The translations under genes were made by a program, and so were the position numbers. The notes beneath the pieces were generated by a model. It worked only from the letters and a program-made list of their open reading frames with translations. It was not told where the DNA came from and ran no database searches. From contig DEZB01000011.1 of the NCBI GenBank assembly GCA_002364735.1, forward strand, positions 1 to 63,865: 63,865 nt of DNA. The letters run 5' to 3'. Of this stretch, positions 34,722-44,202 are shown piece by piece; the first letter of the stretch is position 1; each line of letters opens with the position of its first letter. Origin of the DNA: Bacteroidales bacterium UBA3143. Its GTDB lineage: Bacteria; Bacteroidota; Bacteroidia; Bacteroidales; Dysgonomonadaceae.

Positions 34722-35783
34722 ATGGACTTTAAGAAAAATATAATTATCACGGGAGGTGCTGGTTTCATAGGTTCACATGTGGTAAACCTTTTTGTAAAAA
34801 AATATCCCGCTTACCGAATCATAAATGTAGATAAACTAACATATGCTGGTAATTTAAACAACCTCAAGGAGGTAGAAGATGCCCCCAACTATGTGTTTGA
34901 AAAAGCAGATATTTGTGATTTTGAACTTATGCTTTCTTTGTTTCAAAAATATGAGGTGTCTGATATTATCCATTTAGCTGCCGAAAGCCATGTCGACCGA
35001 AGTATTAAAGACCCTTTTACGTTTGCTCAAACCAATGTGATGGGAACATTGAGTTTGTTGCAGGCTGCGAAAATATCTTGGGAAACTAATTTCGAGAATC
35101 ATCTTTTCTTTCATGTTTCTACTGATGAGGTTTATGGAGATTTGGATTTTGATGACACTCTATTTACAGAAACAACCAAATACGACCCCCACTCACCCTA
35201 TTCGGCGAGTAAAGCTGCGAGTGATCATTTTGTACGTTCGTTTCACGATACTTATGGCATGCCAACAGTTATATCCAATTGCTCTAACAATTACGGACCT
35301 TTTCAATTTCCAGAAAAGTTAATCCCATTATTTATTAACAACATTCGCAATAATAAGCCTCTTCCCGTCTACGGTAAAGGAGAAAATGTACGTGATTGGC
35401 TTTATGTGGTAGATCATGCACGAGCCATAGATATTGTATTTCATAAAGGAATAGTTGGAGAGACCTATAATATTGGTGGATTCAACGAATGGCAAAACAT
35501 TGATCTCATCAAAGTGATGATACGCACCGTTGACCGACTGTTGGGTAGACCTGAAGGTTCTTCTCAGCATCTTATTAGCTATGTTACCGACCGTGCAGGT
35601 CACGACTTGCGCTATGCCATAGATGCAACAAAAATTAAAAACGAATTGGGTTGGGAACCATCTCTACAGTTTGAAGAGGGCATTGAAAAAACTGTGATGT
35701 GGTATTTAGATAATACAGAATGGTTAGATAACGTGACCAGTGGTGATTATCAAAAGTATTATGAGAATATGTATAAACAATAA
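34722..35783 (+). CDS. rfbB: dTDP-glucose 4,6-dehydratase
   Basis: 353-residue extended SDR enzyme that converts dTDP-glucose to dTDP-4-keto-6-deoxyglucose. NAD-binding GGAGFIGSHVV (about 11-21), STDEVYGDL, the YSASKAASDH catalytic Tyr-Lys pair and the NNYGPFQFPEKLIP sugar-binding segment are present. It follows rfbA and rfbC; a weak hairpin ends the unit. Confidence 0.96.
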   Translation: MDFKKNIIITGGAGFIGSHVVNLFVKKYPAYRIINVDKLTYAGNLNNLKEVEDAPNYVFEKADICDFELMLSLFQKYEVSDIIHLAAESHVDRSIKDPFTFAQTNVMGTLSLLQAAKISWETNFENHLFFHVSTDEVYGDLDFDDTLFTETTKYDPHSPYSASKAASDHFVRSFHDTYGMPTVISNCSNNYGPFQFPEKLIPLFINNIRNNKPLPVYGKGENVRDWLYVVDHARAIDIVFHKGIVGETYNIGGFNEWQNIDLIKVMIRTVDRLLGRPEGSSQHLISYVTDRAGHDLRYAIDATKIKNELGWEPSLQFEEGIEKTVMWYLDNTEWLDNVTSGDYQKYYENMYKQ

Positions 35784-35786
35784 GCA

Positions 35787-35810
35787 ACTCAGATTATAAC
35801 TGAGTATTTT
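35787..35810 (+). terminator. Weak terminator after rfbB
   Basis: A six-base stem, ACTCAG (35787-35792) with CTGAGT (35800-35805), is followed by ATTTT. Confidence 0.4.
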
Positions 35811-35950
35811 GCAAAAACACAAATCGCTAATGCAAGAAGAATTGTTTACTACGGTAAACATGAATTTAGTGTACAAATACATCCGTTGCTTGTTCTTTGT
35901 CTTTTATCTTTATGCTCTTCTTTTGTCTCAATTTATAATTGAATCCTCTC

Positions 35951-35982
35951 TTTGTGCTTTTTCAATTAAATCGTTACCTTTG
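35951..35982 (+). promoter_or_regulatory. Promoter of leuS
   Basis: TTTG (35951-35954), a 20-base spacer and TACCTTTG (35975-35982), a full-consensus Bacteroidota promoter 36 bases before the ATG. Confidence 0.8.
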
Positions 35983-36017
35983 CAACGCCTTTTAAAACAA
36001 GCATAAAATAAGCATAT

Positions 36018-39000
36018 ATGGATTATAATTTCGGAGATATAGAAAAAAAGTGGCAGGCCTACTGGGCAGAAAAACAAACATATAAAGTTACTGAAGACTC
36101 ATCCAAACCAAAATACTATGTTTTGGATATGTTTCCTTATCCCTCGGGAGCTGGACTACATGTTGGGCATCCTTTGGGATACATTGCTTCCGACATTTTT
36201 TCACGCTACAAACGTTTGCAAGGGTTCAATGTTTTGCACCCAATGGGTTATGATGCTTATGGGCTGCCAGCAGAACAATATGCCATTCAAACAGGGCAAC
36301 ATCCTGCCATTACTACCGACCAAAACATTGCTCGTTATCGCGAACAGTTAGATAAAATAGGCTTTTCTTACGATTGGAGCCGAGAAATACGCACCAGTGA
36401 TCCCGATTATTATCAATGGACACAATGGGCTTTTTCGCAAATGTTTAAAAGCTACTACGACACACAGCTTCAAAGAGCCAAACCCATAGACCGACTTGAA
36501 GGTCATTTTAGAATGCGTGGCACAGAAAATGTGCATGCAGCATGTTCCGAACCAATGGAGTTTACTTCCGAAGAGTGGAATATGAAATCGGATAAAGAGC
36601 AGCAAGAGACTTTGATGAACTACCGCATTGCTTATTTGGGCGATAGCCTGGTTAATTGGTGTCCGCAACTTGGCACGGTGCTTGCTAACGATGAGGTCAG
36701 CGAAGGGCTTTCCATCAGAGGTGGTTATCCAGTCGAACAAAAGAAAATGCGTCAGTGGTGTTTGCGTGTATCGGCTTATGCTGAACGTTTATTGGAAGGA
36801 TTAGACGAATTAGATTGGTCTGAATCTCTAAAAGAAACCCAGCGAAATTGGATCGGGAGAAGCGAAGGTGCTGTAATTCACATTCCATTAATGGAAAGCA
36901 GTATTAAAAGCTCCTCCGATAGTACCGACCCAAAAGCAACTAAAGCCGAGCAAACTCTTTGGGAAAAGGTAAAGAACAGTCAACTCGGGTTTAAACTCAA
37001 AAGACATTATAAGATAGGTGATTTCACGGCACCATTTGTCAATTTAGATAAAGGGGTGATTGTGGATATAGATACAGATGCTTTCTTAAGTCGTGAAGAA
37101 AAAGATGAACACATTGTTACTCAAAGTAAGCTGAAACTGGGAGGCTTTCGTATTATCTCGTTCACTGAGTCTGAAGTGTTGGCTGACCCTGATGCGGTGA
37201 GTCAAACTATCAAAGAATACGTTGCGTCTGTTCCTGCTGCTGATATACCTGTAAGTGAAGAGATAGGTGAAGACGTGATTCCTGTATTTACAACACGCCC
37301 AGACACTATTTTTGGTGTAACATTTATGGTGCTTGCTCCCGAAAGCGAATTGACAGAGCAACTTACCACTGAAGGACAGTATGAGGCTGTTCAAGCATAT
37401 ATCACAAAGACTAAAAAGAAAACAGAGTTAGAGCGTATTTCAGATAGAAAGGTGACGGGTGTCTTTTCTGGCTCTTATGCCAAGCATCCTTTCACCGAAG
37501 AGCCTATGCCTATTTGGATTTCAGATTATGTATTGGCTGGTTATGGCACGGGTGCCATCATGGCAGTGCCAGCCCATGACAGCCGCGACTATGCTTTTGC
37601 CAAACACTTCAATTTGCCCATCATCCCTCTTATAGAGGGGTGTGATGTTTCTGAAGAAAGTTTCGATGCCAAAGAAGGAATCATGATCAACTCAGACTTT
37701 CTGGATGGTCTTACCGTTCAAGAAGCAATTGGTAAAGCAATCGATGAAATTGGTAAAAAAGAATTGGGTTATAGTCAAGTAAACTTCCGCATTCGTGATG
37801 CCATTTTCTCTCGTCAACGCTATTGGGGTGAACCATTTCCTATCTATTACAAAGATGGAATGCCTTATACATTAAGCGACTCTGAATTACCTCTTGAACT
37901 GCCCCCTGTAGATAAATTTCTACCAACTGAAACTGGAGAACCCCCTTTGGCACGCGCCGAAAATTGGGTGTCAAATGATGGTTATCCTTTAGAGACATCT
38001 ACAATGCCAGGCTTTGCAGGCTCATCAGCCTACTATCTACGCTACATGGATCCGCATAACAAACAAATGTTAGTATCGCAAGAAGCTAATCACTATTGGC
38101 GTAATGTCGATTTGTATATTGGTGGTACAGAGCATGCCACAGGACACCTTGTGTACAGTCGATTTTGGAATAAGTTTTTAGTCGATTTAGGTATTGCTTG
38201 CGAGGAAGAACCATTCAAAAAACTTGTAAACCAAGGAATGATTCAAGGCAGGAGCAACTTTGTTTACCGCATTAAAAACTCTCATAAGTTTGTATCGCTC
38301 AATTTGAAAGATCAATACGATACGACACCCATACACGTCGATGTCAATATAGTACATCATGATGTGTTAGACATAGATGCATTCCGCAATTGGAATCCAG
38401 AATATAAAAATGCTGAATTCATCTTAGAGGATGGAAAGTATATATGTGGCTGGGCAGTAGAGAAAATGTCCAAGTCGATGTATAATGTTGTTAATCCAGA
38501 TGATATTGTTGATAAATATGGTGCCGACACACTCCGTTTATACGAAATGTTTCTTGGTCCATTGGAACAATCCAAACCATGGGACACTAATGGTATTGAT
38601 GGGGTACACAGATTTTTACGCAAAGCATGGGGATTGTTTCACATGAATGGAATATTTAATGTGTCTAATGAAGAGCCACAAATAGAATCATTGAAAGCAC
38701 TTCACAAGCTTATCCAGAAGATCAGTTACGATATTGAGCACTTTTCATTTAACACCTCTGTTTCTGCATTTATGATTTGCGTGAACGAATTAACTACACT
38801 AAAGTGCAACAACCGTTCCATCCTTAGCGAGTTTCTCATTCTTCTTGCTCCTTTTGCCCCACATATCAGCGAAGAGCTGTGGAGTAAATTAGGCAATACT
38901 GAAACTATCTTTGATGCCGAATGGCCGGTTTTCAACGATGAATATTTAAAAGAAGACACATTTAATTATGCCATTTCTTTCAACGGAAAAGTACGCTACA

Positions 39001-39143
39001 CCTTAGAGTTTTCTGCCGATGCCACTAATCAAGAAATAGAGGAGGCTGTGCTTAATCACTCAAACTCCGAAAAGTGGATGGGAGATAAAACTCCTAAGAA
39101 AGTGATTGTAGTGCCAAAGAAGATTGTAAATGTTGTAATCTAA
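36018..39143 (+). CDS. leuS: Leucyl-tRNA synthetase with large insertion
   Basis: 1041-residue class I synthetase; E. coli LeuRS is about 860 and Bacteroides forms about 940. The HIGH-type motif (GLHVGHPLGY, about 48-57), KMSKS (in EKMSKSMYN), the editing (CP1) domain with TTRPDTIFG and GTGAIMAVPAHDSRD, and the anticodon-binding C-terminus are intact. Residues about 292-421 are unusual: between EGAVIHIPL and PVFTTRPDT there are about 130 residues where other LeuRS have a short linker, giving some 110 extra residues starting with a Ser/Lys-rich stretch. The frame is continuous, so this is an insertion at the edge of the editing domain rather than a frameshift. Confidence 0.96.
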   Translation: MDYNFGDIEKKWQAYWAEKQTYKVTEDSSKPKYYVLDMFPYPSGAGLHVGHPLGYIASDIFSRYKRLQGFNVLHPMGYDAYGLPAEQYAIQTGQHPAITTDQNIARYREQLDKIGFSYDWSREIRTSDPDYYQWTQWAFSQMFKSYYDTQLQRAKPIDRLEGHFRMRGTENVHAACSEPMEFTSEEWNMKSDKEQQETLMNYRIAYLGDSLVNWCPQLGTVLANDEVSEGLSIRGGYPVEQKKMRQWCLRVSAYAERLLEGLDELDWSESLKETQRNWIGRSEGAVIHIPLMESSIKSSSDSTDPKATKAEQTLWEKVKNSQLGFKLKRHYKIGDFTAPFVNLDKGVIVDIDTDAFLSREEKDEHIVTQSKLKLGGFRIISFTESEVLADPDAVSQTIKEYVASVPAADIPVSEEIGEDVIPVFTTRPDTIFGVTFMVLAPESELTEQLTTEGQYEAVQAYITKTKKKTELERISDRKVTGVFSGSYAKHPFTEEPMPIWISDYVLAGYGTGAIMAVPAHDSRDYAFAKHFNLPIIPLIEGCDVSEESFDAKEGIMINSDFLDGLTVQEAIGKAIDEIGKKELGYSQVNFRIRDAIFSRQRYWGEPFPIYYKDGMPYTLSDSELPLELPPVDKFLPTETGEPPLARAENWVSNDGYPLETSTMPGFAGSSAYYLRYMDPHNKQMLVSQEANHYWRNVDLYIGGTEHATGHLVYSRFWNKFLVDLGIACEEEPFKKLVNQGMIQGRSNFVYRIKNSHKFVSLNLKDQYDTTPIHVDVNIVHHDVLDIDAFRNWNPEYKNAEFILEDGKYICGWAVEKMSKSMYNVVNPDDIVDKYGADTLRLYEMFLGPLEQSKPWDTNGIDGVHRFLRKAWGLFHMNGIFNVSNEEPQIESLKALHKLIQKISYDIEHFSFNTSVSAFMICVNELTTLKCNNRSILSEFLILLAPFAPHISEELWSKLGNTETIFDAEWPVFNDEYLKEDTFNYAISFNGKVRYTLEFSADATNQEIEEAVLNHSNSEKWMGDKTPKKVIVVPKKIVNVVI

Positions 39144-39248
39144 ATGTTTTCACAAGAAAAGCTTGAGTTATTTACTTTAACAGACTCGAAGTATTACGTT
39201 TATTATCACTTAAACGAAAGGTTTTTATTTCTAACATAAATTGCTGTA

Positions 39249-40115
39249 ATGAATCTACCGAAAAACTATTTAAAAAAGTTCTATTGGCGCGATTATATCG
39301 TTATCATATTTGGGCTTATGCTCTATTCAGTAGGTCTTACTGGGTTTCTTATCCCCTACAAAATTGTAATGGGTGGTTTGGGTGGAGTTTCGTTGCTAAT
39401 AAAATACGGTACTGGATTCCCTCTTTGGTTATCATTTATTATCATCAACTCAATATTGTTGGTGTTTGCTTGGTTCATTTTGGGACGAAAGTATGTAATC
39501 AGCACACTGTTTAGCTCCGTAATGCTCACAGTTTTTCTCAATTTGGCAGAACGATATATAACTGAGCCGCTTGTAACTAATGAAACAATGGCTATCATTA
39601 TTGGTGCTATTTGTTGTGGTATAGGATTGGGTATGGTGTTGTCTATGAATAGTTCTACAGGAGGAACCGACATCATTGCGGCAATTATAACAAAATACCA
39701 TTATATAAGTATGGGACGTGCACTAATGTACATTGACGTTTTCATTGTGCTAAGCTCATACTTGCTTTTCCAAAGCATAGAAAAAATTATTGTTGGGTTT
39801 GTTATAAGCTCTATCATATACTATGCTGTAGATATGGTTATAACAGGGTCTCGACAATCTGTACAGTTTTTTATATTCTCCCCCAAATATGAGGAAATTG
39901 CGACTCATATTAACTCAGAGTTGGGTCGGGGGTGCTCTGTAGTTGATGGGATAGGTTGGTACTCTAAACAACCTCAGAAAATTATTATTGTTATGGCTCG
40001 ACGCAATGAGTCTACTTCTGTTTTTCGATTAGTTCAACGTATCGATAGCGATGCATTTATTAGCCAAAGTAATGTTTCGGGAGTTTACGGTAAAGGGTTT
40101 GAACAGATAAAGTAA
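39249..40115 (+). CDS. YitT family membrane protein
   Basis: 288-residue inner membrane protein. Five to six hydrophobic helices (about 15-190) carry the DUF161/YitT features GLMLYSVGLTGFLIPYKIVMGGLGGVSLLI and MNSSTGGTDIIAAII. The C-terminal soluble part (about 205-288) is DUF2179, with IFSPKYEEIATHINSELGRG and IVMARRNES. The family is common, but its function, possibly transport, is not established. It stands alone between leuS and thrS, with about 105 and 215 bases of spacer. Confidence 0.88.
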   Translation: MNLPKNYLKKFYWRDYIVIIFGLMLYSVGLTGFLIPYKIVMGGLGGVSLLIKYGTGFPLWLSFIIINSILLVFAWFILGRKYVISTLFSSVMLTVFLNLAERYITEPLVTNETMAIIIGAICCGIGLGMVLSMNSSTGGTDIIAAIITKYHYISMGRALMYIDVFIVLSSYLLFQSIEKIIVGFVISSIIYYAVDMVITGSRQSVQFFIFSPKYEEIATHINSELGRGCSVVDGIGWYSKQPQKIIIVMARRNESTSVFRLVQRIDSDAFISQSNVSGVYGKGFEQIK

Positions 40116-40283
40116 TATTTCATCTTTTTATATTTACAAAATACTTTGTTCCCTTTTTTTGTACTATAACCATCAACCCATAGATTCTTTTTTAGTAATA
40201 AATCTTTCTGTTATATATCAAAAATAATTTAAAGGTCAAGACTTTTATTACCTAATTAATTGTACTATAAGGCACAAAATCAT

Positions 40284-40291
40284 TACATTTG
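40284..40291 (+). promoter_or_regulatory. -7 box of thrS
   Basis: TACATTTG at 40284-40291; TTGT lies 20 bases upstream as an imperfect -33. The in-frame TTG inside this box is therefore not the start codon; ATG 40331 is. Confidence 0.6.
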
Positions 40292-40330
40292 CACTTTAAA
40301 AGTAATTTAGTTATATTAGTTGTAGCGTTT

Positions 40331-42271
40331 ATGATAAAAATAACATTTCCCGATGGCTCTATCAGGGAGTTCGAAAAGGGAATTAATTCATTGCAAATAG
40401 CAGAAAGTATTAGCAGCAGACTGGGCAAAGAGGTGCTGGCTGCAACAGTTAATGGCGAAACATGGGACTTGATGCGCCCGATTAACCAAGATGCTTCCAT
40501 AAATTTATTGAAATGGGATGATACTGAGGGGAAACATGCCTACTGGCATTCTTCGGCTCACTTAATGGCAGAGGCTTTACAAGAATTGTATCCAGGCATT
40601 AAGTTTGGCATTGGTCCTGCTATTGAAAATGGGTTTTACTATGATGTAGATCCAGGTGAAGATGTAAGCATTAGAGAGGCTGACTTCCCTGCTATTGAAG
40701 AGAAAATGAAAGAGCTGATTGCTCGCAAAGAAGATATAAAGCGCAAAGATATTTCGAAAGAAGATGCGTTAAAGTTTTTTGGGGACAAAGATGAGAACTA
40801 TAAAGTGGAACTCATAGATGAACTCGAGGATGGAACAATAACTACCTATACACAAGGTGATTTCACTGACTTATGTCGTGGACCACATTTGCCTAATACT
40901 TCGTATATAAAAGCAGTGAAGATATTGACTGCTGCTGGTGCATATTGGCGTGGAGATGAAAATCGTAGACAATTGACGCGCTTATACGGAATTACTTTCC
41001 CAAAAAAGAAACAACTGGATGAGTACTTGGTGATGCTTGAAGAGGCTAAAAAACGTGATCACCGAAAGATTGGGAAAGAGTTACAACTATTTGCTTTTTC
41101 GCAAAAAGTGGGTGCTGGATTACCTTTGTGGTTACCTAAAGGCACTCAATTGCGCCTTCGCTTAGAGGATTTCTTAAAGAAGATTCAACTGCAATTCGAT
41201 TATGAACAAGTAATGACTCCTCATATTGGCAGTAAACAGTTGTATGTTACCTCTGGACACTATGCCAAATATGGTAAAGATTCTTTTCAACCAATCAAAA
41301 CTCCTGAGGAAAATGAAGAGTTCTTGTTGAGACCAATGAATTGTCCTCATCATTGTGAAATATATAAAGTTATACCTCGTTCCTATAAAGATTTACCATT
41401 GCGTTTAGCAGAATTTGGCACTGTATATAGATATGAACAAAGTGGCGAGCTACATGGTTTAACACGTGTACGTGGGTTTACACAAGATGATGCCCACATA
41501 TTTTGCACTCCCGACCAAGTGAAAGATGAGTTTTTGAAAGTAGTGGATATTATATTCATCATTTTCAAAGCTTTAGATTTTGAAAACTTCGAAGCGCAAA
41601 TATCACTACGCGATCCAAATGATAAGACAAAATATATTGGAAGCGACGAAAACTGGGATAAAGCTGAGCGTGCTATAATTGAAGCCTGTGAAGAAAAAGG
41701 GTTAAAAACACATATTGAATTGGGGGAAGCTGCTTTTTATGGCCCTAAACTTGACTTCATGGTGCGTGATGCGTTGGGTCGTCGCTGGCAATTGGGAACA
41801 ATTCAAGTGGATTACAATTTACCAGATCGCTTTGAGCTGGAGTATACAGGAGCAGACAATCAGAAGCACAGACCCGTTATGATTCATCGCGCCCCGTTTG
41901 GTTCTATGGAGCGATTCATTGCTGTGTTAATAGAGCATACTGCAGGTAAGTTCCCCTTATGGCTTGCTCCAGATCAAGTGGTGATATTGCCAGTAAGTGA
42001 AAAGTATAATGAGTACGCTCATTCTGTGATGAAAGCACTGAAAATGCAAGATATTCGTGGCGAAGTGGATGACAGAAACGAGAAAATGGGTCGTAAGATA
42101 CGTGACAATGAGTTAAAACGCATTCCATACTTACTGATAGTAGGTGAACGAGAAGAGCTTAACAACGAGGTTTCTGTAAGAAAACAAGGAGAAGGTGACA
42201 AAGGGAGCATGAAATTGGATGCTTTTGCTGAAGAAATAAAAAAAGAGATAGAACAGATGCTCAATAATTAA
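40331..42271 (+). CDS. thrS: Threonyl-tRNA synthetase
   Basis: 646-residue class II synthetase. An N-terminal TGS domain (1-60) is followed by the editing domain with HSSAHLMAEALQ (HxxxH) and DFTDLCRGPHLPNT, the catalytic core with RPMNCPHHCEIY (zinc Cys/His) and EFGTVYRYEQSGELHGL, and the C-terminal anticodon-binding HGTP domain (about 540-640). The frame opens at TTG 40289, but that codon lies in a promoter box and ATG 40331 (MIKITFPDGS) is the standard start. It heads the conserved thrS-infC-rpmI-rplT order. No T-box is visible. Confidence 0.97.
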   Translation: MIKITFPDGSIREFEKGINSLQIAESISSRLGKEVLAATVNGETWDLMRPINQDASINLLKWDDTEGKHAYWHSSAHLMAEALQELYPGIKFGIGPAIENGFYYDVDPGEDVSIREADFPAIEEKMKELIARKEDIKRKDISKEDALKFFGDKDENYKVELIDELEDGTITTYTQGDFTDLCRGPHLPNTSYIKAVKILTAAGAYWRGDENRRQLTRLYGITFPKKKQLDEYLVMLEEAKKRDHRKIGKELQLFAFSQKVGAGLPLWLPKGTQLRLRLEDFLKKIQLQFDYEQVMTPHIGSKQLYVTSGHYAKYGKDSFQPIKTPEENEEFLLRPMNCPHHCEIYKVIPRSYKDLPLRLAEFGTVYRYEQSGELHGLTRVRGFTQDDAHIFCTPDQVKDEFLKVVDIIFIIFKALDFENFEAQISLRDPNDKTKYIGSDENWDKAERAIIEACEEKGLKTHIELGEAAFYGPKLDFMVRDALGRRWQLGTIQVDYNLPDRFELEYTGADNQKHRPVMIHRAPFGSMERFIAVLIEHTAGKFPLWLAPDQVVILPVSEKYNEYAHSVMKALKMQDIRGEVDDRNEKMGRKIRDNELKRIPYLLIVGEREELNNEVSVRKQGEGDKGSMKLDAFAEEIKKEIEQMLNN

Positions 42272-42508
42272 AAAAATCTGTTATTTTTGTACTCTCTGTT
42301 TGCATTGTTTTTGAATGATTTTTTTCAGGCTAATGATAAGCAAAGAGGATAGACCAGTTTTCGCCTTTCATTGTAAAGGTTGCATAGGAAATGAAATGGG
42401 AAATACCCAATGATTTAATTAATAACATTCAAAAAAATAAATTTTACCGTTCTCGATAAAAGCTTTATAAAAAATGCATAGAGGCTTTGTAGAGATAATT
42501 TTCAATTA

Positions 42509-43159
42509 ATGAAGTATAACAACCGAAGAGATACAAGAGAATTACATCGGATCAATGATCGTATCCGAGTACCCGAAGTTAGAGTAGTAGGCGACAATGT
42601 AGAGCAGGGTGTATATCCTACAAGAGAAGCATTGAACATGGCCAGAAGTTTAGACCTTGATTTGGTTGAAATTTCTCCAACAGCAGCACCGCCTGTATGT
42701 CGGATAATAGATTATCAGAAATTTCTTTATCAACAAAAGAAGAAGCAGAAAGAGCAGAAAGCTAAGACTGTGAAAGTTGTTGTTAAAGAGATTAGATTTG
42801 GACCTCAAACAGATGATCACGATTATGATTTTAAGTTGAAGCATGCCAAAGGGTTTTTAGAAGACGGTTCGAAAGTGAAAGCTTACGTGTTTTTTAAAGG
42901 TCGTTCTATTATCTTTAAAGACCAAGGGGAAGTGTTACTATTGCGTTTTGCCAGTGATTTGGCAGATTATGCAAAAGTGGAGCAATTGCCACAGTTGGAA
43001 GGGAAACGAATGATTATAATGCTATCACCAAAAAAAACTCCTACCTCTGCGAAGAAGGATAGCCCAAAGAAACCTTCAGCTCCTGCCGAGCCAAAGCCAG
43101 CTCCTGTTGAAACTAAACCTGTTACTAACGAAACTGATTCAACTACTGAGGAGAATTAG
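42509..43159 (+). CDS. infC: Translation initiation factor IF-3
   Basis: 216-residue IF3. The N-domain (RINDRIRVPEVRVVGDNVEQGVYPTREALNMARSLDLDLVEISPTAAPPVCRIIDYQKF), Lys-rich linker and C-domain (VKEIRFGPQTDDHDYDFKLKHAKGFLEDGSKVKAYVFFKGR) are complete. A Pro/Lys/Ala/Glu-rich tail of about 40 residues (about 175-216) goes beyond the E. coli protein. It starts with ATG, unlike the ATT of E. coli infC. It lies 237 bases after thrS. Confidence 0.97.
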   Translation: MKYNNRRDTRELHRINDRIRVPEVRVVGDNVEQGVYPTREALNMARSLDLDLVEISPTAAPPVCRIIDYQKFLYQQKKKQKEQKAKTVKVVVKEIRFGPQTDDHDYDFKLKHAKGFLEDGSKVKAYVFFKGRSIIFKDQGEVLLLRFASDLADYAKVEQLPQLEGKRMIIMLSPKKTPTSAKKDSPKKPSAPAEPKPAPVETKPVTNETDSTTEEN

Positions 43160-43224
43160 TAACTCAAAGAGGCTTTTTTAACTGAATAATAGAAGCGGAT
43201 AATTAATTATTGGATATTAATTGT

Positions 43225-43395
43225 TATCTTTGCACACTTTTTCTAACGAAAAAGGTGTATGTTCATTGTTGTATTTTGTTTGAATATGAAATCTATACTA
43301 TAAGCTTTAAGTACTTTCTTAATTGTTTTTATTTCGTATTCATAATCAAATCAGCAGTAAATCATGATATTGGGAAAGAAAGAATATTTACATAA
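43225..43395 (+). promoter_or_regulatory. Internal promoter and leader of rpmI-rplT
   Basis: A TATCTTTG box at 43225-43232 lies between infC and rpmI. The transcript from it would have a leader of about 170 bases, beginning with a hairpin in which CTTTTTC and GAAAAAG, extended by ACAC/GTGT with one bulge, pair around TAAC (about 43235-43260). No -33 TTTG is seen. It may be the site of L20-type autoregulation; that is inference from position. Confidence 0.45.
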
Positions 43396-43412
43396 TAAAT
43401 AACGTAAAGGAA

Positions 43413-43610
43413 ATGCCAAAAATTAAGACTCATTCCGGTGCTAAAAAGAGATTCAAACTTACCGGAACAGGAAAAATCAAAAGAAAGCACGCTTTTAAAA
43501 GTCATATTCTGACCAAAAAGACCAAGAAACGTAAAAGAAATTTAACGAAGTCTGGTCTCATACATAAATCAGATATGAACAATGTGGAACACATGTTGGG
43601 TTTGAAATAA
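43413..43610 (+). CDS. rpmI: 50S ribosomal protein L35
   Basis: 65-residue bL35, complete, with the basic KIKTHSGAKKRFKLTGTGKIKRKHAFKSHIL and KRKRNL blocks. It lies 103 bases before rplT, the conserved pair. Confidence 0.97.
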   Translation: MPKIKTHSGAKKRFKLTGTGKIKRKHAFKSHILTKKTKKRKRNLTKSGLIHKSDMNNVEHMLGLK

Positions 43611-43712
43611 CGACAACAAAAGCGAGTTTTAAAAATTTGATTTAATAACAGGGTGTATGCACAAAAGAGTCTTGCAAGACAAGAACGCTAACATTCAAAA
43701 CAAATAAACATT

Positions 43713-44057
43713 ATGCCAAGATCAGTCAATCATGTTGCTTCACGCAACCGCAGAAAAAAAGTTCTGAAATTAACCAAAGGATACTTTGGCGCACGTAAAA
43801 ACGTGTGGACAGTAGCAAAGAATACGTGGGAAAAAGGTTTGACCTACGCGTATCGTGACCGTAAGAACAAAAAGAGAACCTTCCGTGCTTTATGGATTCA
43901 GCGTATCAACGCTGCTGCCAGATTAAACGGAACTACATACTCTCGCTTAATGGGCGCATTGCACAAAAATGAAATTGATATTAACCGTAAAGTTCTTGCC
44001 GATTTAGCAATGAACCATCCGGAAGCTTTTAAAGCAATTGTAGATAAAGTAAAGTGA
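43713..44057 (+). CDS. rplT: 50S ribosomal protein L20
   Basis: 114-residue bL20 with the N-terminal basic extension MPRSVNHVASRNRRKKVLKLTKGYFGARKNVW and the globular domain RINAAARLNGTTYSRLMGAL. In other bacteria L20 represses the infC-rpmI-rplT operon. A strong terminator follows. Confidence 0.97.
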   Translation: MPRSVNHVASRNRRKKVLKLTKGYFGARKNVWTVAKNTWEKGLTYAYRDRKNKKRTFRALWIQRINAAARLNGTTYSRLMGALHKNEIDINRKVLADLAMNHPEAFKAIVDKVK

Positions 44058-44088
44058 AATTGACTTTAAGTTACAACTAAAATAAAAA

Positions 44089-44124
44089 AAAGGAAATTTC
44101 CCAACGCGGAAGTTTCCTTTTTTT
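44089..44124 (+). terminator. Intrinsic terminator after rplT
   Basis: AAAGGAAATTTCC (44089-44101) pairs with GGAAGTTTCCTTT (44108-44120) with one G-U pair, followed by a T run to 44124. Confidence 0.85.
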
Positions 44125-44202
44125 ATGTGTGCAATGTAGATGTAATAAAATAATTTGATTGACTGAAATTGATATTCAACCCAATAAAACTTGAGAAGCG
44201 AT

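Noticed and set aside
40289..40330. TTG start for thrS at 40289
   Set aside because: The codon is part of the TACATTTG promoter box. ATG 40331 gives the standard N-terminal TGS domain.
43210..43395. 61-codon plus-strand frame between infC and rpmI
   Set aside because: It overlaps the TATCTTTG box and leader hairpin. Its protein is Cys/Tyr/Phe-rich with no family resemblance.
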